NCBI RefSeq assembly: GCF_037975245.1
Contig: NC_092574.1
Span: forward strand, 26,888,713-26,952,712
Direction: 5' to 3'
Source of the DNA: Apostichopus japonicus
Taxonomy: Eukaryota; Echinodermata; Holothuroidea; Aspidochirotida; Stichopodidae
Length of the DNA: 64,000 bases
The position numbers and the translations under genes were made by a program. The notes beneath the pieces are model-generated. The model was given only the letters and a program-made list of their open reading frames with translations, searched no databases and had not been told where the DNA came from. Shown here piece after piece: positions 35,613 to 46,494 of the stretch (its first letter is position 1; each line of letters opens with the position of its first letter).

Positions 35613-36500
35613 CCCTGTTGTGAAGGTCAACTCCCTAGTTCAACTGCCATAGACAATCTACACAAATCAAGCATGGTGTTGTATTACGCATTGGCCATTG
35701 ACGTTCGTACACTTTTAAATATTCATATTATGGGCGCGGTTAATTTGGATCCCATCGGAAAAATATCTACGAGAAAAACAAAGTTGAAAGTTGTCAATTT
35801 TTCGACTTTTATGCCACCATTAGAAGTAAGATTTGCATAGATAAGCTAGTTATGTATGTCGTTATAGTATCGTGGAATCAGTGAGGTTGTGAAAAACCAT
35901 AGAAAAGGACGCAAAATGCTGTTATAAGGATACAGCCCTTATGCATGCATGCATATCAATACAACCATTCATTAAACTTAAACTTCCTGATTCTTAAAAT
36001 AGGAACAAAGCAAAATGACTTTGTCCTCCCATGAATGGCTACGCAGCCATACCAAGCTAGTTATGCAGGTTATGGCTGTATATAGGTTGCACGGATTACT
36101 TCATTCATGGTCTTTATAGCGATGACGAACGTATGCACGGATCAGTAAAGCATTGCAGTGGTGTTATATTACGGGGGTGACTATAAGCTTTGCTGTCGTC
36201 AGTTGTATTTAGCACTACACAAAACCTGCAATATAAAGCATTCATTGAAATTACTGGTGAGTACGTCTAGTTTTGTCTTTTGCTTTTTTATAACCATCTT
36301 CAGCTTTTAAGCCAAATTTTAATTTGACTTGATTAAAATAGATTAGATTTGACTATTCAATCGATTAAATTGAAGTTATTTGCGACTAACATCTTACAAG
36401 ATCCACAAAATTCAACCTGTGCCATTGCCCGTGTTGGGTCGTAGACAAAGTTTACATTCAAACAATTGGACATTAGCACTGTTCTGATTGATTGATATAC
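35613..36500. other. Intergenic, nothing recognised
   Basis: The 85-codon ORF that begins in the TA run is not convincing. ATGCATGCATGCAT tract near 35940. Confidence 0.35.
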
Positions 36501-36509
36501 CCTCATTAG

Positions 36510-37162
36510 CAGGGGCGTCAAACTGATTTGAAACGTGGGGGGGGGGGGGGCGTAATCGATTGGAGTTTTCCGGCCGTAAGTACTATCTAAGCGGACCGCC
36601 ATCATCGATCAGCGCGCAGCGTACCAAGAAAATTTTCAGATTTCAATACCTGCCAGATCGCTGGAGGTGGCACTTGCCAAGCTGGATAGCAGCCATCTAG
36701 TTGCGTGATTCCGGGAGAAAATGACAAATTCGTCACTCAGGAAATCTGCAATAAAGTTCATGCGGCCTTAATTTTTGGTGGATTATTTCTTTTTTTAGTG
36801 AATCATATTGACATGAGCATATGAAGTGCAAGTTGACGAATAATGCGGCGAACTAGAAACCCCAGCCCCATTTTGCCCTATGTTTCAGGATAGAATACCC
36901 CTCATTTGTTCGAACCCATGACAACTAACAATCTTTGAATAAAATCTCGGTCACTTTTCATAGAACTGAACTTCTAATATTCGATGATATGAATCCTGAG
37001 ATGTGTAAGCCCTAAAAAAATAGAGCCACGACACTACTCTTTCCCCAAATGTGTTTGTGTGTGTCGGGGGGGGGGGGGGGGGTAGCGTTCATAGTGTGTC
37101 CTCCAGCCATCGAAATGTGGGGGCGTGTCCCCCGTCCCCTAACCCTAGGATGGACGCCCATG
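36510..37162. mobile_element. hAT-type MITE with near-exact target duplication
   Basis: Ends CAGGGGCGTC and GGACGCCCATG. Flanks CTCATTAG (36502-36509) and CTCATAAG (37163-37170) match at 7 of 8 bases. Includes the family block near 36585-36640 (reverse of the GCGCCAACCGATGGTGGCGC word) and a G run at 37067-37082. No ORF. Confidence 0.7.
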
Positions 37163-37800
37163 CTCATAAGATCCGTTTTGATGTAGCCATAAAAATTATA
37201 TAGAAGCGTACAAAGATTCTAAATCTAAAGGGTTCTATTACCTCATATCCCTACATGTAATATAGGCCTAAAGGGAAATGTGAGGAAGTTCATGTGTGGG
37301 TGCGTGCGTATGTGTGTAAGTGGGTGATGAGTGAGTGAAGGAGTGGCCCAGCGGAGACATTGGAAATACTATAAAGTGTATTGTCATGTCATAATCTCTA
37401 CTGTCTTCATCACTGAATTTCATCTTTTCTTGCGAATTCTCTTGAAATTTCCACATTTAATATCTAAATGTCGAGTTTTCATCTCAAATTATGGACGTTT
37501 TAATATGTCGATATTCCGGAGTTTTATATCAAAATTTCGACGTTTTATTTAGAAATGTTGAACATTTCGTCTGGGAATTTCAGTTTTATCTAACATTTAC
37601 GACATTGATCTCAAAAACTCGACAATACGGCTCATGTTTTGTGGCTATGCTGTTTATTTAAACTCGTCACAAAATACGAAAATGTTGAAAGTTTGACCCA
37701 ATTTTTCCTCATTTGGCTTCCGAACTTGATTTATTTTTTATTTTCCGGAAAGAACACACTGATTTATTTCTCGGGAGAGCTCTCTCTCTCACTCACTCTA
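37163..37800. other. Region upstream of the candidate secreted-protein exon
   Basis: Between 37470 and 37630 the phrases CGAGTTTTCATCTCAAATT, TCGACGTTTTAT recur in diverged form, a short degenerate repeat. A CT run (CTCTCTCTCTCACTCACTC) at 37779-37798 sits just ahead of the candidate start. No TATA box claimed. Confidence 0.4.
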
Positions 37801-37860
37801 AAAAAAATTATGGATGTTCATATTTTGCATTTTTACGCTCCTTTTTCTCAGCCGACTGCC

Positions 37861-38178
37861 ATGTATTCCTTCGGAAATATCATCTTTTTTGCAATAACGC
37901 TGGTTTCTCCGATCAACCTTGACGCAGGAAATGTGTGCACGGATGGGACAAGATTTACCCAGTGTGGAGCTCTTCAATTGACGGCCGAACAGATTGCGAA
38001 CATTGACACAGACAGAGTGAACCAGCTTAGAAATACTATGATGAACTTACCGGGTGGCAGAGGTCCATTGGTGGAGAATCACCCTGGTATTCCAACAAAC
38101 TTACTTCAACCGATCGTCAATTTCACGGACGAGCAGCTAGCGGTATACGAATCCAAGTACCCGCCGTACGTATTATAA
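37861..38178 (+). CDS. Candidate secreted or signal-anchored protein, first exon or single-exon gene
   Basis: From ATG at 37861 the frame encodes a typical signal peptide (MYSFGNIIFFAITLVSPINL, then DAG) and a polar mature part with two early cysteines (NVCTDGTRFTQCGALQLTAE). It continues to a TDEQLAVYESKYPP-like end and stops at 38176. A possible donor (GCC then GTACGT at about 38167) just before the stop suggests that this may be exon 1 of a longer gene. The LTAEQIANID and FTDEQLAVYESKYP phrases recall the helical repeats of mesothelin/stereocilin-type proteins, but this is only resemblance. The frame remains open upstream to 37639; that part looks non-coding. Other in-frame Met: 37810. Confidence 0.5.
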   Translation: MYSFGNIIFFAITLVSPINLDAGNVCTDGTRFTQCGALQLTAEQIANIDTDRVNQLRNTMMNLPGGRGPLVENHPGIPTNLLQPIVNFTDEQLAVYESKYPPYVL

Positions 38179-38179
38179 A

Positions 38180-38559
38180 CATCGAAAATGGTGATATTAA
38201 ATAATGATACGACGGTTTACTATGATTAAGAATAATCGTTTGTAGTGTCTATTTTACGGACATTCAGCTGCAGGTCGGTATGTATGATTTATAGCTAACT
38301 TACAAGTAAACAATAATCATAATAATAATGATAATAAATAAGGAAAATACCCGCAAGACGTTAACATTATGCATATGAGTGGAATCTAAAAATTTTATCA
38401 TAATAAGATGAACAACTGGAGATCAGAATATCCCAATTAGCTAACGCTACGCCCATCGTTGCATTATGTAATGTTGTAAAACTAATTTCTTAAGTGTAAA
38501 ACAAGAAACATTACAATTAAGTTGAATTCACATAGCTTGAGAAAAAGAGGCACATCTAC

Positions 38560-38560
<1 letters not shown>
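38180..38560. other. Non-coding spacer
   Basis: AT-rich with an ATAATAATAATGATAATAAATAA stretch in the 38315-38340 area; nothing else. Confidence 0.4.

Positions 38561-38617
<57 letters not shown>
38561..38617. repeat. (TA)n microsatellite
   Basis: About 28 TA units immediately left of repeat copy 2. Confidence 0.95.
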
Positions 38618-38620
<3 letters not shown>

Positions 38621-38990
38621 GCGCGTATCCAGGGGGGCGTTGGGGGCGCGCGCCCCTCGGGTAAGAAAAAGAGGAGAGAAAAAAAGAAGAAAAAGGAAAA
38701 AAGAGGGTGACAAAAAGAGGAGAGGAAGGAAGGGAAAAGAAAAGAAGAAAGAGAAAAAGGAGAAAAGGAGGGAGAAGAAGAAAACGCCAAGACAACGGGA
38801 AGAGAAAGAGGAACAGTGACATCATTACAGCGCTGATCCCTATTATATACACAGGGTAGCCAGTGACGGATCAAGGATTTCGGAAGGAGCGTGTGCCTCA
38901 CCCTACCCCTCCATTTTTGACGTTTCCATTTTCCCTCTCTCACTAATGATCTATATATATACTATATATGGTCTATCATAACGCGTGTAT
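38617..38990 (+). repeat. 375-bp dispersed repeat, copy 2
   Basis: Same start, purine tract and end as copy 1 at 35213-35588. Differences are few (shorter C run, GGTGACAAAA in the purine tract, a TATTATATA insertion near 38840). The insertion point adjoins a TA microsatellite, as copy 1 does on its other side. Confidence 0.85.
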
Positions 38991-39059
38991 GTGTATATAC
39001 GCCTTAAACAATTAAAGAATTGTCTATGAAACCAACTGTGGCTGGTCTCGAACTCGACC

Positions 39060-39345
39060 GTCTCGTCGGGTACATGACGCATTTCGGGAAGGGGGCGGCC
39101 GCCCCCCCCCTTCAGCATGTTTCTTTATGATATCGCTAGTAATTTCAAAATAGAAAATGCTTAGATGCAACTTACAAGGCCTGGGAAGTGTCATTTCCAG
39201 CGATCTGGGAGGCATTTCGGCAAACATTTGCTTGTACGCTTCGCGCCAACAAATGGTCCTGGGTAGTGCCATTTCCAGCGATCTTGGAGGCAATTTCGGG
39301 CAAAATTTTCTTGTACGCTTCGCCCCAACCCTTGGCAAATTATTC
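39060..39345. repeat. Fragment of the dispersed hAT-MITE family with an internal tandem duplication
   Basis: The phrase CCTGGG(A/T)AGTG(T/C)CATTTCCAGCGATCT...CTTGTACGCTTCGC occurs twice in tandem (about 39180-39245 and 39258-39325). The same words occur at 40668, 41592 and 41926. Boundaries and target duplication were not identified. Confidence 0.6.
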
Positions 39346-40140
39346 GCTACGCGCGCCTGTTCGAATTTCTAAAGCACACAGCAGATATCACATCGTATCA
39401 GTGAGCATGAAAATGGCGTTCCAGGATGAACAGCCTCAAAACTGCCCGACTTGCCCGAAAAAAATAACCAAAAATTTTCGCCCGCAAAGCGCGCGTTCAA
39501 CATGTCAATGCCACATAAGTAAGCATCGGTTATTACATCGCATGCCATCGTGTACCGCACGGCTCGTGAAAGTTGCGCAGTATACCACGGGATGCTAATG
39601 TAAACAACGAAATGTCTTATGTAGATGGAGAAAAAGCATGGAAGTCCAATCATGTCAAAACTCTCTTTTACATTAGACATGGCGAATTAGGGGCTGCAGC
39701 CCTCCCCCCCCCCCCGCCTCCTACACCTATGTGTATAGTGTTCGGTTTCGGAAATATCTGCTATATTTTCATTTCCGAAACCAAGTTTTATAATAGCCGT
39801 TATAAGAAGTTTTAATATTTCTACACCAATAAATTAACTGTGTCTGAATTTTAGAAAATTCCTTCACCAACATTCTTCATCATACTTCCCTTTATACTCG
39901 TGCAATTATTGACCGGTCTGTTAGGGGCTCAAGGAGGTTTTTCTATATTGGTTGTCCATAGATGAAATTTTTTGCAACATTATGGGTATGTTTTGAAGTG
40001 AGTTTATTCACGAGAAATGTGAATTTTCAAATTCTCAACAAATAATGGGCTTAAAACCTTCAAAAGTGGGGCTGACGGGTATTGTGGGCCGCGACGTAGA
40101 ATCATATGCGTACGAGGCGGGGGGGGCAGACTGCCCCCCC
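39346..40140. other. Non-coding, C/G-run repeat debris
   Basis: C runs at 39702-39715 and 40134-40144 with GGGGCTGCAGCCCTCCC and GGCGGGGGGGGCAGACTGCC contexts look like ends of further MITE copies, but no pair of ends with target duplication could be matched. Confidence 0.4.
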
Positions 40141-40150
40141 CCCCAATTTC

Positions 40151-40276
40151 AGAGGACAAGAAATTCGGGCAAAGTCCTGAAAAATTCGGGCAGCCTAAGA
40201 GGAGAAATATATATTTTTTTTCTCCTCTTAGGCTGCCCGAATTTTTCAGGACTTTTGCCCGAATTTCTTGTCCTCT
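40151..40276. repeat. Near-perfect long hairpin (56-bp arms)
   Basis: Left arm 40151-40206 begins AGAGGACAAGAAATTCGGGC and is matched by the reverse complement at 40221-40276 with a single A-run length difference. The spacer is about 14 bases of ATATATATTTTTTTT. GCCCGAAT words recur just downstream (40330, 40386). The near-identity of the arms implies recent inverted duplication or selection for the fold. Confidence 0.9.
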
Positions 40277-40489
40277 GGAAATATATATGTATATATATAG
40301 GCTATATATATATTAATATGCAGTAGCTTGCCCGAATCTTTTTTGCCCGACAATTCCATGATTTTCTTTATTTAGCATCATGATGCCCGAATATTTCCGT
40401 GTAACACCACCGTAAGCGCAGTTCATCTGGGCTACCAAGCTTTTTGCACGATCATTTTTTTTTCTAACTAGTCAATTGTATACCTGGAC

Positions 40490-41140
40490 CAAGGGCGGTA
40501 GAACCGGGGGCACAGGGGGCACGTGCCCCCCACTTTTCCTCAGGTTAAAATGTGCCTTTTTTCTACATAAAAATTGAGGTGCCTCAAGTTAGCAAGAGGC
40601 CAGGAAACCAGAATGGCGCTCGGGGAGGGCCGTTTCCGGCCATCTGAGGGGTTTGTAAAACCAAACTTTTTCTAGTACGCTCCGCGCCAACCGATGGTGG
40701 CGCTCCGCTCAGATAGTCGTGCATACCACTTTGAAAATCCTGGCTAAGCCCGTGACTTTTAATGAGTATCTGTGGGTCAAACTCAAAGCTATTTCGAATG
40801 GAAAAAATTTGTTAAGATATTAAGAAGAAAAGAAAACTCTAATTCGGAAGATTCCTACATTAGCAACTAGCATGATTTCACCTCATTTTGTCTCAAAAGA
40901 AAACTTGTTCCTTGTTTACCAATTTGCGAATTGGATAATGCAGTGCTAGTATGCATATTTTCCTTTAGGGGGTGGGGGGGGGGCGTTGATGGAGTGATGT
41001 GTATACACAAATAAGATAATACAATAAGAGTTATGAAGGGTACTAAATATAAGGCTGCATCAGTCCAATCGAATTTCTGCAAAGTGCCCTTTGATGTCGG
41101 TGCCCCCCCCCCCAGATTAAAAGTGCTTCCGCCGCCCTTG
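40490..41140 (-). mobile_element. hAT-type MITE, copy B, target duplication ACCTGGAC
   Basis: Reverse-orientation relative of copy A (34327-34987). Ends CAAGGGCGGTAGAACC and GCTTCCGCCGCCCTTG. Exact duplication ACCTGGAC at 40482-40489 and 41141-41148. Shares with copy A the interior GGGCACTTTGCAGAAATTCG word and flanking stretch over several hundred bases, and the GAGCGGAGCGCCACC block. Confidence 0.93.
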
Positions 41141-41149
41141 ACCTGGACA

Positions 41150-41520
41150 TCCCCGACATGAGTGTATATAAGGAACATTTTCTTTTTCATGGATGGTGGG
41201 GTGGGGGGGGGGGGTGCCTACAAGCCTAGAAGTACAGGTTTATCATATTCTTTGTTATATTTTATACTTTTTTGTGAGACAAATTGCAGTCTCACCCGAC
41301 ACAGCGACATTATCCCGCCTACGTGTCGTTAAACAGTGTATGTTTTTCTGGATGTAGCTGAGTACTGTGTTAAAATAATAAATAAGGTAACTAAATAGGA
41401 GCTTAAAAAATATACTGTCCCATTTTTCCCCTTCAAAGTGATGTTACCTTTTTTTCTTCTTCTACTTTACCAAATTTTTGGGGAAGTGTAAATTTCTAAA
41501 ACGTGAGATTATAAAATAAA
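41150..41520. other. Non-coding spacer
   Basis: G run at 41200-41213; otherwise nothing recognised. Confidence 0.4.
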
Positions 41521-41524
41521 GAAT

Positions 41525-42015
41525 GTTTAGATGCAACTTGCAAGGCCTCAGAAGTGCCGCTTCCCGCAATCTGAGAGGAATTATTTGCCAACAATTTTCT
41601 TCTACGCTACGCGCCAATCGATGGTGGCGCTCCGCTTAGATAGTGTCACGGGAACTTTCGGGCACAAAAAGCTCTGCCCCCCCCCCAAACTGAAATGGTC
41701 CCGTACGCCTATGCGTAGAATCACCTACAAAAGCAATGATCCGCAGGACATGCGATGAGGTCGAACATGATTTGTGACTAGTGACAATCTTCCAAAAGGT
41801 TATGGATGGAAAAAAAGTATTGGGAAATACTTGGTTCTCAGGCAAAAAGTGTACATCTGGTTGGTCATTTTCAAGCCCGAGAAATGCCATTTCCGGTGAT
41901 CTGGGGGGTATCAAAACCAGAAATTTTCTTGTACGCTGCGCGCCAACCGAAGGTGGCGCTCCGCTTAGATAGTAATTCGCGCCCCCCGGGTTAGAAAATC
42001 CTGGATACGCCCCTG
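41525..42015. mobile_element. Fragments of hAT-MITE family, right end CCTGGATACGCCCCTG
   Basis: Two blocks of the family word (TACGC, GCGCCAA, GGTGGCGCTCCGCTTAGATA) at 41592-41642 and 41930-41975. The right terminus GGATACGCCCCTG at 42003-42015 is typical of hAT ends, but no matching left end with an 8-base duplication of TTTATCTA was found. Probably two overlapping or truncated copies. Confidence 0.5.
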
Positions 42016-42429
42016 TTTATCTAATTGAGAAATAACAAAGGCGTACGCAGTTATTATTACAATAGTTAACACGATGCAATATTGCGGACCTCAATAGGTG
42101 TATTAATAAATAGTTGCCACCAATACAAGCATGTGAATGATTGGCAAGTCTACCAAAAAACAATCCTTCTCAAAATGAGATCGAAATCTTTGAAACTGAG
42201 ACAATACTAATTGTCACCAAAATTTAATGTCAGGCAGCCAAATTCCAGTAAACATGTCATGTTACAAAAAATTCAAAATATACGTAACCATTGACTCTTA
42301 GAGACAACTACCAATTCTACAACTATTACACCAACTAAAAACTTAAGGTAAATGTGAATGTTCAATCCAGTGCAGTGTATCGTTATGTATTATTTTTTGA
42401 ATACAGCACAGTTACATGCTGCATGGAGA

Positions 42430-42825
42430 AATAATGCTGTAATACATAGCATGTACATTACGTAGATGCACATAGATTGTAAATTACATAGATATACATT
42501 GCATGCACAATACATAGCATGCACATAGTATGTACATAGAATAGGTGTACACAGTATGCATATTACATATATGTACATACTACATAAATTACATAGAGGT
42601 ACATAGTATATACATTTTATAGTGGCACATAGCATGCACATAAGATTTAGATACACATAATTTACATTACATAGTATGTAAATAACATCGATGTAAATAG
42701 TATCCACAGTATATAGATGTGCAAAGGATGTTCATTACATAGATGCACATAGATTGTACATTTCATAGATATACATAGCATGTACATTGCATAACATGTA
42801 CATAGTATGTACATTACATAATAAT

Positions 42826-42830
<5 letters not shown>
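42430..42830. repeat. Degenerate tandem repeat of ACATAG-type words
   Basis: Dense short words TACATAG, GCACATAG, ATGTACAT in irregular tandem order over 400 bases, giving spurious Cys/Tyr-rich ORFs on the minus strand. It ends where the LINE 3' end begins. Confidence 0.8.
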
Positions 42831-44564
<1,734 letters not shown>

Positions 44565-45498
44565 TGTCACGTCGTGACTGACAACTTGTGCGTTTTTTTC
44601 TGGAAGCTACGAGAAGTGATGGCGCTATTCGGTATTAGCGAGTACAAATTTCCAGAACATACGGGAAGTTATTTTTAGCAGGTGACCGGATATCGTCGAC
44701 CGATGAACGTTGAACTATCAGTCGTATCTTCGAGACATGGATGATTCTCGATGTTTTTCCGTCAGGATTCCTGGAAAAGAACTTTCGGGAGATTAAACCC
44801 GGCTATATATAAGAAGAGATATTTTCGGTGATGAGGAGTTTAGTTCAGAGTTTTTGAGTTTTCCGATCTATTGTGAAAAGAAATTCATCTGAGATAAAAG
44901 ATTAATAATCGAGGGGACGGACGGAGGAACCGGTGGACTGTTTGTTTATTAGATTGGTGCGTCGTTTAACCGGGACAGGCGTGACTTCGGCAGAGTTTTT
45001 CGGAGTTCACCCAGGAGGAAGCCTTCCTTGGGATACAAACGTTGAGTCGAATTGGACCAGCGGGGAACGGGTTTGCTCCTGACCAAGTCACGGGATACCA
45101 GCCTACGAGGGAGAATCCCGACATCGTTGTTGGTGACGCAAGGAGGTCAGAACAGCTACGAAAGGAACCGAGAGCCGGCACGCGCCGCGTAAGATAAGTT
45201 AAGTAATCTTTTAAAAATTTAACGGCCGTATAATATTGTAAAATCTGTCTGTAATATTCCAAATTTCTAGTACCAATAATCCTTGTACAAATCAGTAGAG
45301 ATCGTATCATTGTAAATATATCGTTTTTGTTAACTTTCAGAAACATCTCAGTAGTTTTTTGGTCCTTTGAGTTTACTTCCCTGAATCTATCTAAAATTTT
45401 ATTTTTATCGGCTTTGAAGGCCAAAGGAAAAACCCGGGGTCGCAACAGAGGGGGCGCTAGAAGGTGCCATTTTGTTTTATCCCACGGAAGTTGTGACA
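44565..45498 (+). repeat. 5' LTR
   Basis: Begins TGTCACGTCGTGACTG, ends AAGTTGTGACA. Compared with the 3' LTR it lacks 64 bases after TGTCAC; the breakpoint coincides with CAC on both sides (50575-50577 and 50639-50641), pointing to a microhomology deletion. Contains TATATATAA at 44804-44812 as the likely promoter TATA box. Confidence 0.95.
44804..44812 (+). promoter_or_regulatory. TATA box of the 5' LTR
   Basis: TATATATAA, conserved as TATATAA at about 50874 in the 3' LTR. Position in the LTR (about 240 bases from its start) fits a U3 promoter. Confidence 0.5.
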
Positions 45499-45503
45499 AT
45501 TAA

Positions 45504-45521
45504 TGGGGACCTATCCGGGAA
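45504..45521 (+). other. Candidate primer binding site
   Basis: TGGGGACCTATCCGGGAA begins five bases after the 5' LTR with the required TGG. It resembles a proline-tRNA-type site (TGGGG, then TCCGGGA shared). The primer tRNA is an inference. Confidence 0.5.
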
Positions 45522-45605
45522 TTGTTTAAAAGAGAGAAACAAAACGGGGAATTGTTTAAAAGATAGAAACAAAACGGGGAAGTGTTTAAAAGATAGAAAC
45601 AAAAC
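45516..45605 (+). repeat. 30-bp tandem repeat in the retrotransposon leader, three copies
   Basis: GGGGAATTGTTTAAAAGATA followed by GAAACAAAAC is present three times in a row between the primer site and gag, with a partial fourth. The first copy overlaps the putative primer site. Confidence 0.9.
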
Positions 45606-45723
45606 GGGAAAAGTGTAAAACACCAGAAAGGAGTATATCCCGAAGTGACTTACAAAACTGAGAAGTTTCTGAAACCATATATATTTGATATATTGTTATT
45701 GGTACATGTGTTTGCCTGACTGA

Positions 45724-46494
45724 ATGATGGATATTAGAGAATTAACTGAGTTGGGGGCTAAAATGGGTCTTACGGGTGGCGAACTCTTAAACTTCGTCAA
45801 AGAGCAGCAGCAGATCGCTCGTGACGAAAGGCAACAAGAAAGGGCTGAGGCGGAAAAAGAAAGGGCTGAGGCGGTAAAGCAAAGGGATGAGGCGGAAAAG
45901 CAAAGGGCTGAGGCGGAAAAACAAAGGGCTGAGGCGGAAAAGCAAAGGGCTGAGGCGGAAAAACAAAGAATGTTTGAATTGGCTAAACTTGAAAAGCAAG
46001 CTGAGTTGCAGCAAAATAGCAATGGCAATGCCGATTTGAATTCCTCCCGTAGCTCCACTTCAAGCCGCGAGCCAAATAGAATCCCAACGCCCAAAATGCC
46101 TCACTTTGATGAGAAGGAAGACCTCGACGCATACTTGCTGCGCTTCGAGCGATTCGCAACAGCGCAAGAGTGGCCAGAGGAACAATGGGCATTAAATTTG
46201 AGTCTGTGTCTAAAGGGAGAAAGTCTCCGTGTTTACTCTAGGCTACCACCCGATGACTCACAAGATTATCAAAAGCTAAAGAAAGCCCTGTTGAAACGAT
46301 TTCAATTTACAGAGGAAGGCTTCCGTCAGAAATTCAGACGAGAAAGGCCCAAAAAAGGAGAAACATCAATTCAATATATGGCAAGGTTGGAAAATTATAT
46401 GGCCAGATGGTTGGAAATGGGCGGAATTAACAAAACGTTCGAGGAATTTTCAGATCTCATGTTGCGGGAGCAGTTCCTAAATGTATGCAGCTAG
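45724..46494 (+). CDS. gag: gag, N-terminal part (coiled coil and capsid), ends at a premature TAG
   Basis: Role: structural protein of the virus-like particle. Residues 1-35: start MMDIRELTELGAKMGLTGGE. Residues 38-95: highly charged coiled coil built of a tandem seven-residue unit AEKQRAE (DNA period 21). Residues 118-256: capsid, including LLRFERFATAQEWPEEQWAL and the SCAN-like C-terminal segment with FRQKFR, YMARLENYMARWLEMGG, REQFLNVC. The vertebrate SCAN domain is known to descend from Gmr1-like capsid. The TAG at 46492 falls inside this segment, and the same frame continues directly into the rest of the domain (LALFLREH). So the stop is more likely a nonsense mutation than a programmed gag end. 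Confidence 0.9.
   Translation: MMDIRELTELGAKMGLTGGELLNFVKEQQQIARDERQQERAEAEKERAEAVKQRDEAEKQRAEAEKQRAEAEKQRAEAEKQRMFELAKLEKQAELQQNSNGNADLNSSRSSTSSREPNRIPTPKMPHFDEKEDLDAYLLRFERFATAQEWPEEQWALNLSLCLKGESLRVYSRLPPDDSQDYQKLKKALLKRFQFTEEGFRQKFRRERPKKGETSIQYMARLENYMARWLEMGGINKTFEEFSDLMLREQFLNVCS

Noticed and set aside
44966-45499. 177-codon minus-strand ORF in the 5' LTR and its 185-codon counterpart at 51024-51581
   Set aside because: They are antisense frames within the two LTRs; their similarity reflects LTR identity, not coding conservation.
45696-46094. Ser/Ala/Leu-rich minus-strand ORFs over gag
   Set aside because: Reverse reading of the AEKQRAE tandem repeat.
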